Origin: Leuconostoc mesenteroides subsp. mesenteroides
Lineage (GTDB): Bacteria > Bacillota > Bacilli > Lactobacillales > Lactobacillaceae
Assembly: GCA_009676745.1 (NCBI GenBank)
Contig: CP046062.1
Coordinates: forward strand, 62,001 to 126,000
DNA: 64,000 nt
Direction of reading: 5' to 3'
Part shown: piece by piece, positions 1 through 9,430 of the stretch
Numbering within the stretch: position 1 is the first letter of the stretch
Layout: the number at the start of each line of letters is the position of its first letter
The notes under the pieces: generated by a model
Databases searched by the model: none
What the model was told of the DNA's origin: nothing
What the model saw: only the letters and a program-made list of their open reading frames with translations
Translations under genes and position numbers: made by a program

Positions 1-285
1 AGGTAAGAATTGTCCAAATGCCGCGGTCACAATGAAATCAGGATTAATATCAATCACTTCTTGCATTTCAGGAGAACCACTTATTTTTTCTGGTTGTAAC
101 ACCGGCACATCATACGCCAATGCTGCCACTTTAACAGGACTCGGCGTCAGAGCATGCTTACGTCCCTGCGGCCGATCGGGTTGTGTCACAACAGCTTTCA
201 CATCATAATTATCACTTTCCTGAAGCGCTTCTAATATTGGAACTGCAAAACTTGGAGTGCCCATTAATACTACTGAATATGTCAT
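1..285 (-). CDS. fmt: Methionyl-tRNA formyltransferase, N-terminal part
   Basis: The reverse strand from an ATG at 285 reads 95 codons to the window edge without a stop. The product begins MTYSVVLMGTPSFAVPILEA, the usual start of Fmt, and continues with QPDRPQGRKHALTPSPVK and FIVTAAFGQFLP. These match the formyltetrahydrofolate-binding fold that formylates initiator Met-tRNA. It lies 108 bp downstream of priA on the same strand, the common priA-fmt arrangement. The catalytic Asn-His-Asp region and the C-terminal OB-fold lie outside the window. The product is recognised with confidence, but completeness cannot be judged. Confidence 0.93.
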   Translation of the reverse strand, partial: MTYSVVLMGTPSFAVPILEALQESDNYDVKAVVTQPDRPQGRKHALTPSPVKVAALAYDVPVLQPEKISGSPEMQEVIDINPDFIVTAAFGQFLP

Positions 286-343
286 TTTATACCTCTCAAA
301 CATCTGTGTTAAGGTGTTTTATTTTTTATTCGCACGATAACAC

Positions 344-368
344 AAAAATGTCCGAGCAATCTCGGACA
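344..368 (-). terminator. Rho-independent terminator after priA
   Basis: On the minus strand a perfect 8-bp stem (TGTCCGAG / CTCGGACA, loop ATTG) is followed by TTTTTG. It lies 24 bp past the priA stop and separates priA from fmt, so fmt is probably only partly read from the priA transcript. Confidence 0.75.
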
Positions 369-392
369 GTTATCAGTATTTATTATAACACA

Positions 393-2804
393 TCACATAA
401 ATGAGACAGGATCACGATCAATACTTAGTTGCAAACCATCTTTAGCCTGTTGTGCGCGATTTTGTAGTTCCTGTAGCAAAGTATCCATTTGATTACGTTT
501 TTTAAACTTCAGAATAATTTGAAAGTAATAACGCTTACGCATTTTAGCAATTGGCTTTGGCGAAGGTCCTAAAATAATCACATCTTTCGCAGCATGCGTC
601 CGTAGCCAGCGTGCAACTTTTAACATCTGAATAGCGGCTTGATTTTCATCTGAATGGCTAGCCTGTATCTGAACTGTATAAAAATAAGGTGCGTAATTTC
701 CGGCATGACGAACGGCCATCTCTTGTCTATAAAAGCCTTCATAATCATGATTTTGGGCATAAGTAATAGCATAGTGCTGCGGATTAAACGTTTGCACCAA
801 CACCTCTCCAGCTTTTTTAGACCGACCTGCTCGCCCACTGACTTGGGTTAACAATTGAAATGTACGTTCACTGGCATGGAAATCTGGCAATCCTAGAGAT
901 GTATCTGCATTCAAAACACCCACTAACGTAACATCTGGAAAGTCAAGTCCTTTAGCAATCATTTGCGTACCTAATAAAATATCTGCCTCATGATTACCAA
1001 ATTTTTGAAGCATCTTATCCATACTACCTTTTTTGCGTGTCGTGTCTTGATCCATACGAATCACCCGTGCATTAGAAAATAATTCTTTTAACTCAGCTTC
1101 AACCTTTTCTGTACCAGTCCCATAATAACGTATACGTTTAGAACCACATTGTGCACAAACGGTGGGGATTTTTTCTTCATGACCACAGTAGTGGCACTTT
1201 AGTGTATGTGTATCCATGTGCAATGTCATAGCTAAATTACAATTAGGGTCACATGGAACATCACCACAGTCTCGGCACATCACGAAGCTTGAAAATCCTC
1301 GACGATTAAGCATTAACACACTTTGTTCACCTTTTGCCAGACGGTCGGCTAATTTGATACGTAATTCTTCCGAAAAATTGGTCTCCGGCCCTTGTGACAG
1401 TGTTTCTTTCATATCAATCACATTGACACTTGGTAGTTTTGCACCACCTGCCCGCTGTGTTAGGGTTAACAGTTCATAAACACCACGTTGCGATCGTGCG
1501 CGGCTCTCCAAAGAAGGTGTCGCTGAGCCCAAAATGACCGGTATTTGATGATATTGGCCTCGCCAGAGGGCGATATTTCTAGCATCATACCGTGGATTAT
1601 CTGACTGTTTATAAGTTGTTTCATGTTCTTCATCAACAATAATTAAACCAATATTTGTCAATGGCGCAAACACGGCAGAACGTGCACCAACAACAATTTT
1701 TACATCACCACGCTCAATTCTACGCCATTCATCATAGCGTTCACCATCACTCAATCCTGAATGTAAAACTGCTGTCTGGGCACCAAAGCGTCCTTTGACC
1801 CTTCTAACCATTTGTGGCGTGAGTGCAATTTCAGGTACCAAAAATAAGACCGTCTTGCCTTGTTCAAAAACATGTTGTGCGACCTGCAGGTAGACCTCAG
1901 TTTTACCCGATCCAGTAATACCTTCAAGTAAAAAAGGTTGAAACTTTTGTGCATCAAATGTATCACAGATACGTTCATAAGCCGCTTGTTGCTGTGTATT
2001 TAACTCAAGCAACGCTGTTTGTTTAACTTCAGCATGAAATGGATCGCGAAGTAACTCAACCTTTGTTTTCATTAACCACTTTTTAGTTACGGCTTGATTC
2101 AAGACAGCATCGCTAATATCGATAATTTCTTGAAGATCTTTTTTTACCCATGTTTCAGCCAAATGACCGAGTATAAACTGCAACAACATTTTTTGTTTTC
2201 TTGCTGAAGTTCGTAATTCACTTAACTCGTTTTCCAAAAACTCAATATCATCACTAAACTGATAAGCCAACTGCGTCTTTATTTTTGCTTTGTCATGTAC
2301 TACCACTTCTACATCGATTTTGCGTTGACGACGTAATTTAAGCAAAGTTGCCATATCTGACTCAGTCAAGTCGCTCGTTTTAAAAGCTATCTCGTCAAGC
2401 CCTTTAAATAAACGGTCACGTACATCGTCGTCCACTTCGTCAATAATCTTTAACGTACGCTCATAATTGGCTTTAAATACATTCGGTAGCATGGTTTGTA
2501 AAATTGTAATACGAAAAGCAAATGTTTCACTGGCTAAGTAGTCAGATAGACGTAGTAGTTCTGTATTTAATACTGGTGTTAAATCTAATATTTGCTGAAT
2601 TGGGCGCACTTGTTCCTCTGGTAAATCAGTTGAAGCCGTTAAATCAACAACAAATCCCATCACATTCCGGCGCCCAAAAGGCACCGTCACACGCATACCT
2701 GTCGATAAAGAATCTACCATGTTGTCTGGAACGGCATAGGTATAAGGTTGATCAGTTTGCATTGTTGGCACATCAACAATGATTTGTGCGTACTGTTTTG
2801 TCAT
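393..2804 (-). CDS. priA: Primosomal protein N' (replication restart helicase PriA)
   Basis: This 803-residue superfamily 2 DNA helicase recognises stalled forks and reloads the replicative helicase. Visible features in order are an N-terminal DNA-binding region starting AQIIVDVPTMQTDQPYTYAV, Walker A GITGSGKTEVY near residue 298, and the DEEH Walker B near residue 388. A cysteine-rich zinc insert follows (CRDCG, CDPNC, CHYCG, CAQCG), then helicase motifs including LLGTQMIAKGLDFP and QVSGRAGR. Length and domain order are normal for PriA. It precedes fmt, with a terminator between them. Confidence 0.97.
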   Translation of the reverse strand: MTKQYAQIIVDVPTMQTDQPYTYAVPDNMVDSLSTGMRVTVPFGRRNVMGFVVDLTASTDLPEEQVRPIQQILDLTPVLNTELLRLSDYLASETFAFRITILQTMLPNVFKANYERTLKIIDEVDDDVRDRLFKGLDEIAFKTSDLTESDMATLLKLRRQRKIDVEVVVHDKAKIKTQLAYQFSDDIEFLENELSELRTSARKQKMLLQFILGHLAETWVKKDLQEIIDISDAVLNQAVTKKWLMKTKVELLRDPFHAEVKQTALLELNTQQQAAYERICDTFDAQKFQPFLLEGITGSGKTEVYLQVAQHVFEQGKTVLFLVPEIALTPQMVRRVKGRFGAQTAVLHSGLSDGERYDEWRRIERGDVKIVVGARSAVFAPLTNIGLIIVDEEHETTYKQSDNPRYDARNIALWRGQYHQIPVILGSATPSLESRARSQRGVYELLTLTQRAGGAKLPSVNVIDMKETLSQGPETNFSEELRIKLADRLAKGEQSVLMLNRRGFSSFVMCRDCGDVPCDPNCNLAMTLHMDTHTLKCHYCGHEEKIPTVCAQCGSKRIRYYGTGTEKVEAELKELFSNARVIRMDQDTTRKKGSMDKMLQKFGNHEADILLGTQMIAKGLDFPDVTLVGVLNADTSLGLPDFHASERTFQLLTQVSGRAGRSKKAGEVLVQTFNPQHYAITYAQNHDYEGFYRQEMAVRHAGNYAPYFYTVQIQASHSDENQAAIQMLKVARWLRTHAAKDVIILGPSPKPIAKMRKRYYFQIILKFKKRNQMDTLLQELQNRAQQAKDGLQLSIDRDPVSFM

Positions 2805-2890
2805 AACTCTATTTTACCAGAGGGTCTCATAAGCGTCATTTCATTTCGCAAAATACCATATTTCATGCTATCCCAATACTGACCTTGCCA

Positions 2891-3355
2891 CTACCTGACT
2901 TGTCGAATTCGTCCCTCTAATTTTAAGCCCAGTTTTTCGCTGACACGCATCATAGCCTTATTACCAGACCAAGTGGTTAAACCAATATGTGGTAAACTGC
3001 CATATTGATCAAATAATATTTTCAGCCACATGCTTAGTGCACAAGTTCCTATTCCCTGTCGCCAAGTTGCTTGTTGATAAATAACAATTCCCACTTCAAG
3101 CCAAGACTTTAGTTGTCCATCCTCAAAATATGCACTCACAGCACCAATCATTTGACCATCAACTAAAATAATACGTCGGTTCATATTATTCACAAATCTT
3201 TCAGGACCAATACTGTTGATGAAATTCTCCTTTGTAGGTAACACATCTTTAAAATACGGCCCGTTCCATTTAGTCCATTCAGCCTGCGGATCACTATAAG
3301 CTACCTCCCAAAATAGCGCTAAATCTTCTGTTTTAAATTGTCTTAACTCTATCAT
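2891..3355 (-). CDS. GNAT family N-acetyltransferase
   Basis: This 154-residue protein begins MIELRQFKTEDLALFWEVAY and contains the acetyl-CoA pyrophosphate-binding stretch YQQATWRQGIGTCALSMWL. A C-terminal region WSGNKAMMRVSEKLGLKLEG is typical of GNATs that resemble ribosomal-protein or small-molecule acetyltransferases (RimJ/RimL-like). The substrate cannot be inferred. It is the downstream neighbour of nadR, but a terminator separates them (3369-3394), so it probably has its own promoter. Nothing looks truncated. Confidence 0.8.
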   Translation of the reverse strand: MIELRQFKTEDLALFWEVAYSDPQAEWTKWNGPYFKDVLPTKENFINSIGPERFVNNMNRRIILVDGQMIGAVSAYFEDGQLKSWLEVGIVIYQQATWRQGIGTCALSMWLKILFDQYGSLPHIGLTTWSGNKAMMRVSEKLGLKLEGRIRQVR

Positions 3356-3368
3356 TTTTACCTTTCAA

Positions 3369-3394
3369 AAAAAACTGGCACAAACCAGTTTTTT
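3369..3394. terminator. Terminator downstream of nadR
   Basis: AAAAAACTGG and CCAGTTTTTT form a 10-bp stem around a 6-base loop, ending 3 bp from the nadR stop. With A and T tracts on both sides it could work in either direction. It ends the pnuC-nadR unit on the minus strand. Confidence 0.75.
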
Positions 3395-3396
3395 CT

Positions 3397-4539
3397 TTAA
3401 ATATGTTTAATATTAAATCCTGTTCTAGTTTGAATCGCATCTAGTGCTTGTAAGTAGCGTGCATAATATCCATAAGGATCATCACTGTCTCCTTCTGCAT
3501 CAAGAATTACTAGTTTGTCCGTAAATCCGTAGTCTTCAATCACTTCTAATAAATGGTGGTGGAAAGCCCAACGCGAATCATTATCTGAAGTCGACATATT
3601 TCGGAAGCCATCATCAACATATGGCGTCACCGGTGGAATTAATAAAATTAAATCAATCAGCTCTTCACCGATTGTATTATCAAATAGTGGCTTTAGCTGC
3701 GCATTATCTTCATCATTTAACCACATATCTGCATATACTTTGGTTACCATTGCATCAGTATCAAAAATCGTTAGACCATTGTTGGCTGGAGAGTTAATTT
3801 CTCTCGAGTTCGCGTCATATTGTCCTTGAATTAAACGAATGTAGTCTTTCACGACTAACTCTTCGTCACTAACATTTGATTTTTCTTGATACTCACGAGC
3901 ATACTCTTCGGAAAAAGGTGAATTACTTGTTCGAGCCAATCGACGTACTAACGTGGATTTCCCTGTTGAAGCTGACCCCATCACTGTGACTTTTTTAGCA
4001 AAATGACGTCGAAAAACACGGTTAATGTAATCCCAATTGCCAATAGGATTTTTTCGAATATCTGTCGCTGATATTTTTAATACAGTACGGTCCATCAAGC
4101 TTACTTTAAATTGACCGTTCTTAGGTAACCTTGCTTCTAATTGATTTTTGTAATCCTGCTCACCAGTATAAAATGTAATCGTTGCATCTTTATTAACAAT
4201 ATTATGCTTCACTGTTTCGACAAGTATTCGTGTCCATTCATCCCAACCATTAGGCATCATTGGAATATTATCTTCATTAATATAGTCAACTTTAATATCT
4301 GTCTCGTCGCTAAAAGCTTCTCTCAAATAGCGAAAACGTTTCTCAACGGACAATCCGATTTGATACCCTCTATCATTTGTGTAGCCAGAAGCAATAACAA
4401 CGACACCGTCGTTTAGAGCAGCCGCTTTATATATTTCTGCTTGATGCCCTACGTGCATTGGCGCTAATGTACCAAAAAAAACACCAATTTTGTCACCTTG
4501 AAGATCATCTGTGAATAAGTTTCCTGCAATTGTTCTCAT
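3397..4539 (-). CDS. nadR: Bifunctional NMN adenylyltransferase / ribosylnicotinamide kinase NadR
   Basis: This 380-residue protein joins two enzymes of NAD salvage. The N-terminal nucleotidyltransferase has GTLAPMHVGH (residues 23-32, the HxGH nucleotide-binding signature) and the ISATDIRKNPIGNWDYI segment. The C-terminal kinase has a P-loop GSASTGKSTL near residue 190. It phosphorylates nicotinamide riboside to NMN, then makes NAD. The helix-turn-helix seen at the N-terminus of enterobacterial NadR is absent, so no repressor role is expected. It follows pnuC by 45 bp on the same strand, so importer and kinase are probably co-transcribed. Confidence 0.94.
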   Translation of the reverse strand: MRTIAGNLFTDDLQGDKIGVFFGTLAPMHVGHQAEIYKAAALNDGVVVIASGYTNDRGYQIGLSVEKRFRYLREAFSDETDIKVDYINEDNIPMMPNGWDEWTRILVETVKHNIVNKDATITFYTGEQDYKNQLEARLPKNGQFKVSLMDRTVLKISATDIRKNPIGNWDYINRVFRRHFAKKVTVMGSASTGKSTLVRRLARTSNSPFSEEYAREYQEKSNVSDEELVVKDYIRLIQGQYDANSREINSPANNGLTIFDTDAMVTKVYADMWLNDEDNAQLKPLFDNTIGEELIDLILLIPPVTPYVDDGFRNMSTSDNDSRWAFHHHLLEVIEDYGFTDKLVILDAEGDSDDPYGYYARYLQALDAIQTRTGFNIKHI

Positions 4540-4584
4540 GACTTTATTAATTATATCCTATTAAAATTTGAACATTACACATGT

Positions 4585-5352
4585 TCATTCTTTTTTGGTT
4601 AACTTTCGCCACTGAATAATACCGTATATCGCATTAACAGATAAGGCAAGGTTCATACCTAACATGGCAAACGCACTAGGATCCGCATGTCCTGTCCAAG
4701 CACGTCCCCACAAAATAATTTCGACTATATCAAATAGTAACCAAGCATACCATGATTCCGCAAACTTTGCAGTTTGCAAAATTTGAGCCCCCATTGATAT
4801 GGTCGTCGTCAATCCATCCATATATGGTTGTCTTGACCCAGCTTGATGTAAAATCATACCAACAATCACTAATATCACCAAGAAAACTGGGATAACTAGC
4901 AGCCATTGTTTTAAAGTCATATATTTAGTTGCTACTACATCTTGGCTGTCTTTTTCTGATAAATTATCACTTTTCATAAAGCCAAGCCAGGCTGCAATAC
5001 CAACAAATTGCATGACAACCCAAAATGCACTTAAAGCAACTTCACCAAACAACTGTGACTGAAATGCCAATGGCATGTACATGACCGAATAAATCAGCCC
5101 CCAAAAATAATTTGTTATGCGCCCCTTAGCAACCAACACAACAGTGATAATATTCATTATCCCTGTCATCAATCCCACCCAATCAAACGTGCTATTATGA
5201 ACAACCCCTAGTGTCCAAACCAGCAATTGAAGTAAAATCAGTACCAAAAATAGTACACCCTCAGCCCATTTCCAGCCAAATAACAATTCTTTGAAAATGT
5301 TCACAGGGTTAAAGTAGCGCCAAAACCGCTGCCAAATTGGTTCCTCAACCAT
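4585..5352 (-). CDS. pnuC: Nicotinamide riboside transporter PnuC
   Basis: This 255-residue integral membrane protein has about seven to eight hydrophobic helices. It carries the family pattern WLLFDIVEIILWGRAW near the C-terminus and KGRITNYFWGLIYSVMYMPLAF in the middle, both hallmarks of PnuC facilitators. It imports nicotinamide riboside, which the adjacent NadR kinase traps by phosphorylation. The pairing pnuC-nadR strongly supports this substrate rather than thiamine (PnuT) or riboflavin (PnuX). A short inverted repeat, GAACAT-N5-ATGTTC, lies across the pnuC end at 4570-4586. Confidence 0.93.
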   Translation of the reverse strand: MVEEPIWQRFWRYFNPVNIFKELLFGWKWAEGVLFLVLILLQLLVWTLGVVHNSTFDWVGLMTGIMNIITVVLVAKGRITNYFWGLIYSVMYMPLAFQSQLFGEVALSAFWVVMQFVGIAAWLGFMKSDNLSEKDSQDVVATKYMTLKQWLLVIPVFLVILVIVGMILHQAGSRQPYMDGLTTTISMGAQILQTAKFAESWYAWLLFDIVEIILWGRAWTGHADPSAFAMLGMNLALSVNAIYGIIQWRKLTKKE

Positions 5353-5453
5353 TATATATTCTCCCTAATAATTATTTCTTTCATTATATCAGTAATTAAC
5401 CTAAAAAACGCTTAGTTTAGGGAGACTTTAAAGTCCAAAAGACAGTTATTAAC

Positions 5454-5897
5454 CTAATCTTCGAACAACTTCAAATATTGGCCGTAACCATCTTTTTCTA
5501 AATCTTTTTTGGGAATGAACCGTAAACTAGCTGAATTAATACAATATCTTAAGCCACCACGCTCAGGTAATCCATCATTAAACACATGACCTAGATGTGA
5601 AGCCGCTTCTTTTGAGGTGATTTCTGTCCTTGTCATTCCTAATGACCGATCTGTATTTGCTTGTAAATGCTCGTCGTCATCGATTCCTTTTGTAAATGAT
5701 GGCCAACCACAGCCAGCATCGTATTTATCCGTTGAACTAAATAATGGTTCACCACTGACAACATCAACAAAAATACCATCTGCCCACCATTGATCATACT
5801 TACCCGTGAACGGACGCTCCGTTGCTGCATGTTGGGTCACCTCATATTCTTCTGGTGACAAACGGGCACGTAATTCTTCGTCGTTATATTTTGTCAT
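5454..5897 (-). CDS. msrB: Peptide-methionine (R)-S-oxide reductase MsrB
   Basis: This 147-residue protein reduces methionine-R-sulfoxide in oxidised proteins. Family motifs are visible in order: [26 protein letters not shown], and [13 protein letters not shown], whose cysteine is the catalytic residue. The paired CxxC zinc site of many MsrB proteins is not present. No msrA is adjacent. It appears to be a single gene between pnuC and engB, with an AT-rich upstream region. Confidence 0.96.
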   Translation of the reverse strand: MTKYNDEELRARLSPEEYEVTQHAATERPFTGKYDQWWADGIFVDVVSGEPLFSSTDKYDAGCGWPSFTKGIDDDEHLQANTDRSLGMTRTEITSKEAASHLGHVFNDGLPERGGLRYCINSASLRFIPKKDLEKDGYGQYLKLFED

Positions 5898-5971
5898 AAA
5901 GTCCTCTTTTTATTTTTTAATTCTACGCTGGTTTTGAGATACGTCAACCAATAGCACTTAGTGGTGAAAAT

Positions 5972-5996
5972 AAAAAAAGTTGGCATTCCTGCCAAC
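5972..5996 (-). terminator. Terminator after engB
   Basis: On the minus strand GTTGGCA / TGCCAAC with a 4-base loop is followed by TTTTTTTA. It lies 3 bp past the engB stop and ends the clpX-engB unit. Confidence 0.75.
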
Positions 5997-5999
5997 ATT

Positions 6000-6584
6000 T
6001 TAGATATGTTGTTCAATCCAATTCCATACTTCATCTTTACCATATTTTGTTTCCGATGAGAAAAACTGAAAATTACTGTTTTCATTATCAAAGCCTAATG
6101 CCTTTTTAATGACTGACTCAGCTTTATTAAACTTACCACGCGAAATTTTATCTGATTTAGTTGCTACAACTAGAATTGGAATATTATAGTAATGTAACCA
6201 CTCATACATCGAGATATCATCTTCACTCGGTTCATGGCGTGCATCTACTAAACTAATGACACCACGCAACTGTTTACGACTAGTGATGTATTCTTCAATC
6301 ATGACACCGAAAGCTTCACGTTGAGCCTTTGAGACTTTAGCATATCCATATCCAGGAACATCAACGAAATATAACTTATCTTCAACATCATAAAAGTTTA
6401 ACGTTTGTGTCTTACCTGGTTGTGAAGATGTACGCGCAAAATTTTTCCGTTGGATTAGTGTGTTTGTTAAAGAAGATTTACCGACATTTGAACGGCCAAC
6501 CAAAGCTATTTCAGGTTTTCCGTCTGTTGGATATTGAGATGCTGATACAGCACTCATCACCATTTCGACATTGTGTACATCCAT
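6000..6584 (-). CDS. engB: Ribosome biogenesis GTPase EngB/YsxC
   Basis: This 194-residue GTPase acts in assembly of the large ribosomal subunit. G motifs are visible: G1 [12 protein letters not shown] near residue 30, G3 DVPGYGYAK near residue 75, and G4 TKSDK near residue 142. The start ATG directly abuts the clpX stop codon (TAAATG), so translation is probably coupled to clpX. The clpX-engB pair is a standard Firmicutes arrangement. Length is normal. Confidence 0.96.
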   Translation of the reverse strand: MDVHNVEMVMSAVSASQYPTDGKPEIALVGRSNVGKSSLTNTLIQRKNFARTSSQPGKTQTLNFYDVEDKLYFVDVPGYGYAKVSKAQREAFGVMIEEYITSRKQLRGVISLVDARHEPSEDDISMYEWLHYYNIPILVVATKSDKISRGKFNKAESVIKKALGFDNENSNFQFFSSETKYGKDEVWNWIEQHI

Positions 6585-7835
6585 TTATTCACTCACCTTT
6601 TTTAATTGTAGTTCGGGCTGTTCACCTTGTTCCACGCTAGCTTTGGTAATAATAACTTTAGCAACATCATCACGACTGGGAATATCGAACATGACATCCT
6701 TCATTACATTTTCAATGATTGAACGTAATCCTCGAGCGCCCGTGTGTCGCTTAATCGCAACGCTAGCCATTGCATCCAATGCATCCGGTTGAAATTCAAG
6801 TTCAACATCATCTAGGCCTAGAAGAGCAGTGTATTGCTTGATTAAAGCATTTTTAGGTTCTGTCAAAATTCTGGTTAAGTCAGAAATAGTCAACTCGTCT
6901 AGAACAGTTACAATAGGCAGACGCCCTATAAATTCTGGAATCAATCCAAACTTGGTCATATCTTCTGGTTGCACATGATGCAAAATATTATCATCATTTA
7001 AGGCCTCAGCATTTTCATTAGCATCTGAACCAAAGCCAATCACTCGTTCGCCCAGTCGTTCCTTAATGATTGTGTCAATTCCCGCAAACGCACCACCAAC
7101 AATGAACAAAATGTTGGTCGTATTCACTTGAATTAACTCTTGTTGCGGATGTTTACGCCCACCTTGTGGTGGCACGCTGGCAGTTGTTCCTTCAAGCATT
7201 TTTAATAGTGCCTGCTGAACGCCTTCACCAGAAACATCACGTGTGATAGATACGTTCTCTGATTTTTTAGCAATTTTGTCAATTTCATCAACATAAATAA
7301 TACCACGCTCAGCAGCTGCAACATCAAAATCAGCTGCTTGTAGTAATTTCAAAATAATATTTTCAACGTCTTCACCAACATAACCCGCTTCAGTCAATGT
7401 AGTTGCATCAGCAATTGCGAATGGTACGTTCAAAATACGTGCCAAACTTTGTGCTAAATAAGTTTTCCCCGAACCAGTTGGTCCCATCAAAGCAATGTTT
7501 GATTTTTGTAGCTCAACATCTAATGTTGGCGCCACGTTTTCATTAATACGTTTATAGTGATTATATACAGCTACCGCCAGAGTCTTTTTAGCATCCTCTT
7601 GCCCAATAACATAATCATTTAATTCATTAACAATCTCGTGTGGTGTTGGCAGTGACAAAACTTCTGCTGCACGATCTACAGTTAATTCTTCCTCAATAAT
7701 GCCTTCAGCCAAAGCGACACACTCATTACAAATGTAAACATCATTTGGCCCGGCAACAATCTTTTTTACTTCACTTGCAGATTTTCCACAAAAACTGCAG
7801 TGTATTTCTTCTTCAAAATTTGGTGTATTCGCCAT
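6585..7835 (-). CDS. clpX: ATP-dependent Clp protease ATP-binding subunit ClpX
   Basis: This 416-residue AAA+ unfoldase feeds substrates to ClpP. The N-terminal zinc-binding domain has CSFCGKS and CNECV. Walker A is [15 protein letters not shown], Walker [14 protein letters not shown], and the arginine-finger and sensor regions follow ([22 protein letters not shown]). RVIGFGSD resembles the IGF loop used for ClpP docking. It is the first gene of the clpX-engB unit, 141 bp downstream of tig. A perfect 14-bp palindrome sits 48 bp upstream of its start. Confidence 0.97.
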
Positions 7836-7882
7836 GATTATTATCCTAAACTTTTAGTTACTTCCTCCATTCTACCAGTTTA

Positions 7883-7896
7883 TTCGTGCGCACGAA
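7883..7896. promoter_or_regulatory. Perfect 14-bp palindrome upstream of clpX
   Basis: TTCGTGCGCACGAA is fully self-complementary and unusually GC-rich for this AT-rich spacer. It lies 48 bp before the clpX ATG, just upstream of a TAGAAT -10-like hexamer at the place expected for a -35 element. It does not match the CtsR, CIRCE or LexA consensus sequences as I know them. It is a candidate operator; its binding protein is unknown. Confidence 0.45.
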
Positions 7897-7946
7897 ATAG
7901 TAAATTATGATAGTATGTGGGCCTATAAAATAATTCGAGCCAAAAT

Positions 7947-7969
7947 AAAAAAGCCAACAGGCTTTTTTT
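7947..7969 (-). terminator. Terminator after tig
   Basis: A short stem AAAAAAGCC / GGCTTTTTT with an ACA-type loop is followed by T residues on the minus strand. It lies just past the tig stop. The stem is mostly A-T pairs but sits where a terminator is expected. Confidence 0.55.
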
Positions 7970-7976
7970 ATTTTAC

Positions 7977-9272
7977 TTAAACTGCTTTAGCAGAATCTGT
8001 CACTTTCTTAACAGCTTCGCGCATAGCGATATCATGCTTCAACATTGATTCAGAAATGGCAGCACGCACCTTATCTTCTTCCATGTTGTATTGCGCAGCC
8101 AAGTTAGCAACTTCTTCAGAAACTTGTTCTGCTGAAGGATCAATCTTTTCAGCTGCAACAATTGCTTCCAATACTAAGCTCGTCTTTACACGAGTTTCAG
8201 CACCTTCTGCAAATTGCTTATGCAAATCATCTTCAGTTTGACCTGAGATTTGGAAGAACATTTCACGAGAAATGCCTTGTTGTTGCAATTGTCCCAAGTA
8301 TTGGTCGATTTGACGATGTACATCTTCGTCGATCATCTCTGCTGGAATTTCATCGCCATCAACTGAAGCGTTATCAACTGCCTTAGAAATAACAGCATCT
8401 TCAAAAGCTGCTTTAGCAGCTTGCACTTTTTCATCAGCTAACTTCTTAGATGTCTTTTCCTTTAATTCAGCCAATGTTTCAACTTCTTCATCAACATCCT
8501 TGGCAAATTCATCATCTAATTCAGGCAATTCCTTGCGCTTCAATTCATGAATAGTTACTTCGAACAAAGCTTCCTTACCTGCCAAGTCAGCAGCTTGGTA
8601 ATCTTCAGGGAATGTTACGTTAACATTGACATCTTCACCAGCTGTATGACCAACTAATTGTTCTTCGAATCCAGGAATAAATTGACCTGAGCCCAAGCCT
8701 AGAGAGAAGTCCTTACCTTGTCCACCATCAAACTTAACGCCATCAACTGATCCGTCAAAATCAATCACAACAGTGTCACCGTTTTCGGCTTTAACTGATT
8801 CTTCTTGCAAAACCAATTCTGCTTGACCATCTTGCAAGCGCTTAATTTCAGCATCTACATCAGCATCAGTAACTTCTTCATCTTGTGCTTCAACTTCAAG
8901 GTTCAAGTATTCACCCAACTTAATAGCAGGGGCAGTCTTGACAACAGCCTTTAAAGTCCAAGCTTCACCCTTATTCATTGAAACGGGTTCGATGTTTGGG
9001 CGACCAACTGGTGTGATACCAGCTTCATCAATTGCAGCTTCATAGGCAGCAGGCAAAACAATATCCATTGCTTGTTGGTACAAAGCTTCTTCACCAAACT
9101 TTTGGAAGAAGAGTTGCTTAGTTACCTTACCTTTACGGAATCCAGGAATACTAACTTCATTCTTATTACGTTGGAAAGCTTGTTCCAAACCTTCTTCAAC
9201 TTGCGCACGCGCGATTTCAAATTCTAATGTGCCTTGGTTTTTTTCATCCGCAGCTGGTGTCCACTTAGACAT
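7977..9272 (-). CDS. tig: Trigger factor (ribosome-associated chaperone, peptidyl-prolyl isomerase)
   Basis: This 431-residue chaperone binds nascent chains at the ribosome exit tunnel. The N-terminal ribosome-binding signature IPGFRKGKVTKQLFFQKFG is near residue 43. A FKBP-type isomerase domain follows (GDTVVIDFDGSVDG to ALFEVTIHELKR, residues about 164-246), then a long helical C-terminal domain. The start is supported by GGAGG 7 bp upstream and by a promoter at 9304-9332. Its codon use looks more biased than its neighbours', consistent with high expression. Confidence 0.97.
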   Translation of the reverse strand: MSKWTPAADEKNQGTLEFEIARAQVEEGLEQAFQRNKNEVSIPGFRKGKVTKQLFFQKFGEEALYQQAMDIVLPAAYEAAIDEAGITPVGRPNIEPVSMNKGEAWTLKAVVKTAPAIKLGEYLNLEVEAQDEEVTDADVDAEIKRLQDGQAELVLQEESVKAENGDTVVIDFDGSVDGVKFDGGQGKDFSLGLGSGQFIPGFEEQLVGHTAGEDVNVNVTFPEDYQAADLAGKEALFEVTIHELKRKELPELDDEFAKDVDEEVETLAELKEKTSKKLADEKVQAAKAAFEDAVISKAVDNASVDGDEIPAEMIDEDVHRQIDQYLGQLQQQGISREMFFQISGQTEDDLHKQFAEGAETRVKTSLVLEAIVAAEKIDPSAEQVSEEVANLAAQYNMEEDKVRAAISESMLKHDIAMREAVKKVTDSAKAV

Positions 9273-9303
9273 GTTATTTCCTCCGAGTTTTCAATACTAT
9301 ATA

Positions 9304-9332
9304 ATTTTAGACTAAATTCAAGAATATCACAA
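9304..9332 (-). promoter_or_regulatory. Probable tig promoter
   Basis: On the minus strand TTGTGA (9332-9327) and TAAAAT (9309-9304) are 17 bp apart and lie about 30 bp upstream of the tig start. Confidence 0.5.
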
Positions 9333-9430
9333 CCATTTTATCTATATAATTGTGTATTTAACTTTACTGATAAATTAACAATATCAAAAAAGAAAAAATT
9401 ATTAATAATATTTTTCTAACTTACATAAAG

